Of a stretch of 64,000 nucleotides of DNA, positions 56,988-64,000 are shown piece by piece; the stretch's first letter is position 1; the number at the start of each line of letters is the position of its first letter. This DNA is from Jaapia argillacea MUCL 33604 (lineage: Eukaryota; Basidiomycota; Agaricomycetes; Jaapiales; Jaapiaceae): positions 385,154 to 449,153 of the forward strand of contig KL197728.1 of the NCBI GenBank assembly GCA_000697665.1, read 5' to 3'. The notes under the pieces were generated by a model, which was not told the DNA's origin, made no database searches, and saw only the letters and a list, made by a program, of their open reading frames with translations. The position numbers and the translations under genes are program-made.

Positions 56988-57781
56988 TCGACTGTTTTTG
57001 TCATTTTGTCGTTGCTATTCGCATTCACACGATCTGAATATTTATACTGCCATGGAATGTTTGTCTTTTCAAACCACCATCTTCTTGCCTATCAACTAAC
57101 TCGTCCATTCAGATAGATGAACACTACATGAAATAGTATCGCAGCCGTGGTCGCAGTGCCGCGTGGGGTTCGTGACAAGCCCGACATTAGATCTCACCTT
57201 CATCAAATTCTTCAACAACTTCCTTCCAGTCCCAATCCCTAGCAATTGACCTGCAACCACTGTTCTATAGTAACGGTGGACTGATCACCCCCAGAAGTCG
57301 ATGGCTGGCATGTGTTGGGTGCCATGGTCTCAATTGAGCCAGGATCTCGCTGCTCTCATGTTGCAGTGTTCATATCCCCGTTTTCACTCCACTGCGTAGC
57401 CATTCCCCTGATCACCGTGCCCTGAGTTACTATCTGTAATCTTGGTGTTACCGTCACATTATCGTGAACAGGTCCAGACAGTTCCTTCGTGATGCCTCAT
57501 GCCTCCAAAACCTTCGCAGAGCTCAAAGCTACTCGTTTTCCTCTTGGGGTGGTGAGTGGCTGGTCCTGAGTCTGGTGATTCGGTAGCTGATGCTATCGTG
57601 GGCGTCTATTTTGCTTCTAGCGCAGCGGAACAGATGCCAATAGAGTTTGTGTTTGGGGGACTCGGTTATTGTTTGCCACCCGACCATCGTGCTATACCCT
57701 CGCGCTGCGTGGTCGTGCACGAACTTCCACAGAATACCGCTACTACTGACCACCTCGTCTTGTGTTCTTATTATCGCCTAT
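56988..57781. other. Intergenic, 790 bp
   Basis: Spacer between copies A and B. Frames of 70-117 codons occur but show no family features; part of it must be the promoter of copy B. Confidence 0.4.
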
Positions 57782-59208
57782 ATGGATCCGCTTATTGTGT
57801 TTGTCATCGGAGTGTTTCTGTCAATTTGGTCCCCTATATTCCGGCTCCAGCATGGGGTGAGCGGCCAGTCGACAACAGCGCAGTGCAATCGCTCCTCTCC
57901 TTTGGTTAGTATGTTCACCGGCATTCCCATGGTGGATCGCATCCCCTGAGTTGGGTGGGCAGACGCAGAACTCTTTGGGTGAAAGCCCTTGCGTTGTTCT
58001 CACTTCTCTTTGGCAAGTTTGCACCGGAAACGGTACGTTAGCTTTCTGGTCATCTCAATGATTCTTAAAGTATGGGTTGTCAAATAGCCACTGTTTGGGG
58101 CCCGCTCCCACAAGGCGATGAGTATGATCCACCCAAGCCCGATCTTGGTGAAGTGAATGCTTGCACCTGCAGTAGCGTCATATATGTCCTGGTCAGTGCA
58201 TGTGGATGGTGCCAGAATCGCAACTATACTACGTCAGTGGTCGTTGAAATATCGGGATTGTTCGTAATGCTGACCAGAGATTCGTAGATGGGCAATTTGG
58301 ACTACAAATTGTACCTCCGCCCAGGTAACCAAAGGGTGATCACATACTACTCTGTAGTAGGAACAGTATCTGAGAGTAGCCTTAGGTTCCCAGCCTCGAT
58401 CCCATCTGGTATCGCCGTTCCACACTGGGCTTATATGGATGTATCTGTGCGTGAACACCCTCATCTTATCACCTTATTTCTCAATGAGTTTCAAGGGCTT
58501 CGGGGGTAGCTTTGACCCAACGATCGCTCTCCAAATTGGAGGTAATCCAGGCCTATCTATTCATGCAGTTTTTAGCGTTGACGCTGTTCTTAGATTCACC
58601 CGAGTCGTCTGCTGGTGCTCCTGTGACTCCATCGACATCAACAACTGCTTCCAGCCAACCTACCATTCCCATATCCTCCACTATTCCAACCTCCGTCCCA
58701 ACTCCTACGACAACCAAGCAGAATTCCGACACAGGTGCCATAGTTGGAGGGAGTGTCGGCGGATTCGTTGTCCTTGCTGTGGCGGCAATCTTATTGATGT
58801 GGTTTCTGGGATGGGGAAAAGACGAGACTGCAGAGCGAGGCACGTAATCCATATGGCGCCCTGTTCCATATCCGCCATACAGTATGACTGATCTTCCCTC
58901 ATGAACAGAACTAGAAAATAAGGATTACCCTCCTCAGTCACCTGAACCGCCGGCATCTCCAACCTTGGCCGAGAGCAAATACAGTTACTATGTGAGATAA
59001 CCCGGTCAATCCTCCCCACCCGTCTCGCTGACGGACTATCATAAAGGCTACCAATCAACCTCGGACGTCTCCTCCAGTTTCAGCAACTCTCGCGGGGCCG
59101 GCCTTCGCTGGTTCTCCCAAGTATCCACATGGTGTGTTACCAGATCCGAGTAACAACTACGCCCGCATGAGCGCTTCTGGAGGATATGCAGGTATGCCCG
59201 AGGTGTAG
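57782..59208 (+). CDS. Cys-rich type I membrane protein, tandem copy B
   Basis: Nine exons (57782-57904, 57963-58032, 58088-58232, 58288-58335, 58386-58446, 58496-58541, 58594-58839, 58909-58991, 59047-59208) give 327 residues. Exons 2-6 equal those of copy A in length (70, 145, 48, 61, 46 bases). The protein has a signal peptide, an eight-cysteine ectodomain (QCNRSS, SPCVV, VCTG, ACTCSS, ACGWC, NCTSA), a Ser/Thr stalk, one span (GAIVGGSVGGFVVLAVAAI) and a tail ending GYAGMPEV. The exon 7 donor is inferred to be GC (G|GCACGT at 58840), because the nearby GT gives a stop while the GC join keeps the frame into a tail like that of copy A. If the intron is retained the protein ends two residues later, without the tail. 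Confidence 0.83.
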
Positions 59209-59708
59209 TCATCTGGAATTCACTCTATTCTCGTTGAAAAGCTTTCCGCCCACTGGTTCTACCTTATAATCCCGTCTTCCGTAACGCCGTTTGTCCCTCT
59301 AGGTCATTCTTTGATCCTTACTGTATCTTCCTGATACTGGAAAAATTCTTCTCCGACGTATGTGGTCTTGGCAGAGCCCTCAAACAGCATTTTCGCCCTG
59401 GACCAACGCTCACATAGCAAGACTCGACGATCTAACCAAACTGGGTTCTATGAGCGCTTAGTAGCGGTGCTAAGCGGACTCTACCAGTGACATAACCTAG
59501 GTCTTGGGGCTGGTGCTGCGACCGGGTCGTCCGTGCCCTGTCTAGATGCGTATTGATTCACTCTATGTCGACACTGCGGCTGTAGGCGCACCATAAGTCC
59601 CTTCGTCCAGGACTTCCATCGGCTCGGCTTGGCTTGGCTTGGCTTCCCTATATTACTGGACAACTACGTCCGTCGTCAATCATCTCCAAACGCTTCCGTG
59701 ATTCTCAA
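59209..59708. other. Intergenic, 500 bp
   Basis: Spacer between copies B and C. It includes a short (GGCTT)n run of about five units near 59,622-59,645. No gene is seen. Confidence 0.4.
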
Positions 59709-60772
59709 ATGCATTCTTGGAACTCCTTCCCTTTTCTCCCAAGCTTTCTCCTACTTGGAGGTGTCGTCTCACAATTATGGATTCCAGTCAGTGCCCAATT
59801 CGACTGTCCACTCTATTCGCCCGTTGTGTACTGGGTTATCGGAGGGTCTGCAGTCGGAGGTGCGATGATAATGCTCGTACTTGTTTGGTTGATTTGGCTC
59901 TTTCGACGTTGGAGGAGGGGAAAGCGCCAGCGAGGTTTGTGGATGTTTCAACCCATACCCAGCACCACGCTCTACTGAACACATTCCCAAAGATATTCCA
60001 AACATATCAGATATTGCATCAGATTCGTATCAAAAGCCATTATGCTCACCCCCAATTTCCCCACGGAACTCCAAACTCATTCGTGAGTCTTCGATTTCCC
60101 GCTTGCCTGATACCGGGCTCACTTGTCGAGTTCTCGCCTAGGACCCCCACGAAGCGACGACAACGGTACGTTTTATAATCAGTCTCGCTGGGCTGATGCT
60201 TGATTTCTATCAACAGAGACACCCACCGCCACTGTATCACCTGTTTCGGTGTCACCGCCATTGCCGAATAGCACACCAATAGCGATTCTCCCCAACCCTT
60301 ACGTGCGCCTTTCCATACCATTCTAAAAAATGGTTTGAACTAAGATCTGCCACATAGGATCTACAATACGATCAACCGTTTACGTCCGCAGGACGTCGTG
60401 CCAGTGCAAACTATTCTGGTCGACCGTACAACGTTGTTGATGAACATCAGGCTATGGCACCGAACCTATACCCTATCGGTTCACAGCAATCCCTACCACT
60501 TTCACGGCCAATCAGCCAATATGTTCGCATCATTCCTTTTCTATCGCCGAAGCTATCCGTTGACTCATCAAGCATCCCTGTTTCAGGATCCAAATGACCC
60601 GACGACGTATCCTACCTATAACCCTTCTGCCTCTTCTGTCAGCTTTTCACATGCATCCACTCCGATAAGGGTGTACTCGCCGTCTGATGATCAGAGGATT
60701 GGTGGTAGCAATCATGCAGGTGTGGGAGCTGGAGGGCGCGGGTTCCACGGCATTCCGGAGGTGTATGAATGA
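59709..60772 (+). CDS. Membrane protein, tandem copy C, without the Cys-rich ectodomain
   Basis: Six exons (59709-59934, 60011-60082, 60142-60165, 60217-60302, 60358-60522, 60587-60772) give 252 residues. A signal peptide (residues 1-30, ending VSAQ) is followed by only about 12 residues (FDCPLYSPVVYW) and then the membrane span (VIGGSAVGGAMIMLVLVWLIWLF) and a basic stop-transfer RRWRRGKRQR. The tail of about 175 residues contains two exon starts of the Tyr|Asp-type also seen in copy A, and ends GFHGIPEVYE, equivalent to the GYxGxPEV end of A and B. The exons encoding the eight-cysteine domain and stalk are absent. The last intron (60523-60586) is inferred from the frame change and the shared Tyr|Asp junction. 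An upstream in-frame start (59634) is possible but would bury the signal peptide. Confidence 0.72.
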
Positions 60773-62290
60773 TTGATTGCTCGGTCTGCCGCAACAAATT
60801 CCTCCCTGAGGTTTATGTGAACATCACGGCGTCAGGTCTTTAGGCGTTACCCAGCGTCAACATGTGCCTCTGTCTTACGATAATCTGCTTTGTCTATTCT
60901 CCTTAAACCTTGGCGTGTAGAGTACTTACCATGTACCGCAGTACCACATAATGATAATCAGAATGACCGACGGAAAGAAACACCTCCAAAGCCTACTATG
61001 TGACGTACGTCTGTCTTGCTTATCTTCCCCTTCACAAGGCAGCTACCCACTGTAGGAATCCCCTGAGTTGGCAGGAACCTTACTGGGAATGGTGTCATGC
61101 TACCCAAAGTCGATGGCGCGACTGCCGGCATGATTGGAGAGCTCATCAATGTCAAAGCCGCCGGGCGCTACTCCAAGGACTCATATCACATTGTCAGGAA
61201 TCGCCGTATCAGGTCCGGGGAGGGGGCTTAGATATCCAAAACGAAAGCGCTCCGTCTCGATGACAGAGTATCCGTCAATTCCCAGTGGAGGCAATGGATA
61301 TATATAGAAACGGAAGGATCGAACTAGCAACCTCTAGTGAGTGAGGTGTCGTGGGTCGGATATGGAATCCAGTTGGAGTAGCAGAGCTTCAAGCAAAGAC
61401 GGTTGCCTTCGCTGCTAGAAGATGTGGTGGAGGATGATGCAGTCGAGAGTCGGGATTGATGTTTCAAGAGCTGCATCAAGTGCACCGAAGGTCCAAGGCA
61501 GATCTGGGAATCGGCGACTTGGTCCCTAGAAGTCCTGAAGGGTGAGGGTTACTCATACTGTTGAGTTAGCAGAAGAAAAAAATGGACAAGAGGGAATTCT
61601 GAATTCATACCTGGATGAAGGTGATGATTGATGACAAGCGTCAAGAGAATGATAATGACGCTCCGTCGGCATCGCAAAGAAGGCCACCTGTTCAAGTTCA
61701 CCGCCGGACCCGGAAAATGCCGTCGGCATGTTAACCGCTCCGAGTCGCGTGAGTCCTCTGCAATTCCGGCTTCAGTCCTACCACTTCAGCAACCTTTACG
61801 AAGGATACCTTGCATCAGAAATTTCTTATCGTTTTCCCCTTCGCCCATCGAGGTGTCCGTATCTCGATGTTTGGACGAGGCTAGCACCCCAAGCGCTGGA
61901 ATTGAATCTATCTTTTTCACTGGTGACCCACAACCAATTCAGTGCCGGGAGATCGTACCCCAGCGTACGATCATTCTCCGTGAGGGTTTTCTGACTGGAG
62001 ACGTGATAATATATCCCAGAAGGGGGCCTCCATTTTATTGGTCGAGTGGCTCGACAACTTTCACTTCTGCCAGATAGTATATAACGCCGCTCCATGATGA
62101 TCTTCTGTCCGCCGTGCGTATCCAACGTATCTCGGAGATTGCACACGGTCTTTGCAATCAGCTTATTCCCCCCCCTGATCTTCGGGTTTCCCGAATTCAC
62201 GGAGAGAAGTTGTGGGGGGTCCTCCTGGTATAAAGCTGCGTCATGATTTACGGTAGCATCTCAGGCTCTGCTTCTTACCCGCTGCTCCCA
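60773..62290. other. Intergenic, 1.5 kb
   Basis: Downstream region of copy C and promoter of the last hydrolase. A 149-codon plus frame at 61628-62077 and a 65-codon minus frame near 60,958-61,155 were inspected; neither shows a family or a supported exon chain. Confidence 0.4.
62229..62234 (+). promoter_or_regulatory. TATA box of family II copy 2; decides the start
   Basis: TATAAA lies only nine bases before an in-frame ATG at 62243 but 57 bases before the ATG at 62291. Transcription should begin about 30 bases after the box, so the first ATG would not be in the messenger. The second is taken as the start. Confidence 0.55.
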
Positions 62291-63875
62291 ATGACCTTAT
62301 CTGAAAACCTCAGATACGACCATCAGAGGGTCTTTCAGGACTCTCTCGACGATGCCGTGCGGAGGGGGGTCGCTCCAGGATTTCAGTATGTCATATTTGA
62401 CGGATCGTCTGTCCTCTTCAACGGGGTGTCTGGTTTCTCTACACTTCCATCCCCTGCGCACCCTTCCGGTATTCATTGGAAGAACTCGACCGTCTTGAAT
62501 CTAGCGTCTTGCACCAAACTCTGTGTCTCACTGGTCGCTCTCCATATCATCAGTCGTAACTTATGCAACACTGGGTTTACTTTTGATGATCTGGACGATG
62601 CCGACAAATTGGCCGAGGTATTACCCGAATTTCGTCCTGGGTCGGGGAGCTTGACCGTCAAGATTCTGGAAGGGTTGGGAAACGTTGGGCCGGACGGGAA
62701 GCGCGAGCTGAAGCTCAGAGATGCGAAAGAGAGGCTTACGCTCCGACATTTGTTGACCCATACAGCTGGGATGGGTTACTCATGGACCCACCCTGTTATG
62801 AACGAAGTAGTAAGTGACTTGACCGTTCCTATCGATATCTGACTCATTCGACTCTCTGCAAGCTCGTTCCGTCCGATGGAACTGTCCCAAATAAGCCTTC
62901 CGCCACCATGACAGGCAGTATTCTCGACTTCGATCTTCCCCTGCTTGGAGAACCAGGATTAACTTGGAGGTACTTCCTTCGATGACTTCTTTTACCCGCG
63001 CTCATAAAGAATGAACTTCTGTAGCTACGGGCAAGCCACAGATTGGCTTGCCCTGTTCGCCGTGCGCTCCACCAACAAGAATCTCCGCCAACTATTACAC
63101 GAAATTATAGTTCAGCCACTATCTATCCCACCCTCCGAGGCTGATTTATTCTTCGCCTCGAAGTCTCCGACCACTCATGCTTCTATGCACGTCCGTTCGC
63201 CTTCTTCGTCTTCTGGCTTTGAGGAAATACCATTTGGAGTCTGGACCACTGAAGACGGTGGTGACCCACCTCCGGGCAAGGCATATTTCGCGGGTGGTGG
63301 TCTGCTTGGGAGCTGTCAGGCATATGCGACAATTTTGCAAGCGGTGCTACGCCGGGATGAGAGGATTCTGAGTCGCGAGGTTTGGGTCGAGGCCATCAAA
63401 GACGACTTGAAGGACAGGGAGGTACCTGTCCAGTTGCCGAAGCCAATTTGGGACAGCCAAATTCCCTCAATGTCTTGCGAGCGAGTCTTATCCGCTCGTT
63501 GACGCCCGAGCCTGGGTGACTAACTCTTGTTCATCACAGTGTCGTAGAATTCGCGAAATCAACTGCTCAGGAAGGAGGCGCTAGTGTCAACCTGCTACAA
63601 TGCTTTGTTGCTACGGCTCCTGTGAGATTTACGTTCCCCTCTCTGTTCTTCCTGAGCTTACAATCACACGCCAGACGAAATCGGGAAGGCCGGCTGGCTC
63701 CTTTGGATGGGGGGGCCTCGGGAATACGTACTACTTTGTGGATCCCATCAACAATATCGGTGCCATCATATCGACACAGTTGTTCCCCTTCTTCGATGAG
63801 AAACTAGTGCAGATGAGGGATGAGCTGGAGGCCCTCGTTTATAACACGTTGAAGCCACGAAAGGCGAGGCTTTGA
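62291..63875 (+). CDS. Serine beta-lactamase-fold hydrolase, family II copy 2
   Basis: Five exons (62291-62809, 62863-62969, 63025-63480, 63540-63621, 63675-63875) give 454 residues. The catalytic pattern matches copy 1: Ser73-Cys-Thr-Lys76 in LASCTK, Tyr in WSYGQATDWL, and FGWGGLGNTYYFVDP with Trp-Gly-Gly as third motif. This is the EstB/LovD-like set, so an esterase or acyl-transfer role is more likely than beta-lactam hydrolysis. Exons 2 and 4 equal copy 1 in length (107 and 82 bases). The exon 3 donor is GC (GA|GCGAGT at 63481), where copy 1 has GA|GTGAGT; the phase-2 join restores DVVEF against DVGVF. No signal peptide is seen. It lies directly downstream of the membrane-protein triplet, and copy 1 directly upstream. 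Confidence 0.87.
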
Positions 63876-64000
63876 TGTCGAGGGGGGGTGGGTCGAGGTT
63901 GAATGTTATGGGGATAAAGGACTGGGATTTATCTTGTGTATATGTATACTAAGCTCACCTCTTGGTTGTGCGAATTATCTTGTGCATCTGGTAGATAATA

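Noticed and set aside
59622-59645. (GGCTT)n run
   Set aside because: Only about five units; an ordinary short microsatellite, noted in the spacer but not treated as a finding.
61300-61350. tRNA-like T-arm (TTCGATCC on the minus strand)
   Set aside because: The flanking bases do not form a T stem, and no D arm, anticodon arm or acceptor stem could be found.

Overview
The window is fungal nuclear DNA, most likely from an agaricomycete mushroom (Basidiomycota). Introns are short (about 47-87 bases) and dense, TATA boxes sit close to starts, F-box proteins and small single-span membrane proteins are expanded, and the window holds a Ty3/Gypsy chromovirus with a CCHC Gag and a chromodomain. No plastid, mitochondrial or bacterial DNA is apparent, and no RNA gene or CRISPR array was recognised. 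Exon joins were read by eye from splice sites, frame and similarity between copies inside the window; no database was searched.

Region by region. (1) 0.3-9 kb: a kelch-repeat protein, a secreted Ser/Thr-rich protein, an SMP-type (LEA-like) protein built of repeated exons, a possible 57-residue protein and an unrecognised 325-residue protein. (2) 9.2-20.9 kb: a housekeeping block with TMA64/eIF2D (non-canonical translation initiation/recycling), DIM1 (18S rRNA dimethylase, with a 13-base micro-exon) and a BBC1-like actin-patch protein. It is interleaved with two paralogous secreted serine beta-lactamase-fold proteins that share all six intron positions. (3) 22.1-31.7 kb: an F-box gene split by an 8,060-bp chromovirus with identical 5-bp target duplications; the displaced last 30 codons of the F-box gene lie on the far side. 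(4) 32.4-40.8 kb: a tandem array of F-box genes and pseudogenes, one of them chimeric, carrying a 1.05-kb insertion of unknown origin and a 656-bp fold-back element with 9-bp target duplications. (5) 40.8-52.4 kb: RTT106-like histone chaperone, a GIMAP-like GTPase with a coiled coil and hydrophobic C-terminus, three head-to-tail ~290-bp non-coding repeats, an FAD monooxygenase, type I mannose-6-phosphate isomerase and an intact F-box gene. (6) 53.4-63.9 kb: two beta-lactamase-fold genes of a second family (Trp-x-Gly motif, like EstB/LovD) flanking three tandem membrane-protein genes. The first two have an eight-cysteine ectodomain, one membrane span and a tail ending G[YF]xGxPEV; the third keeps signal, span and tail but has lost the ectodomain.

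The themes are local duplication followed by divergence (F-box, two beta-lactamase families, membrane triplet, SMP exons), mobile insertions into the duplicated DNA, and splice-site change between copies: three inferred GC-AG introns each face a GT-AG intron in the paralogue. The least expected items are the membrane-protein triplet, the fold-back element with a paralogous candidate empty site, and the 1.05-kb insertion.
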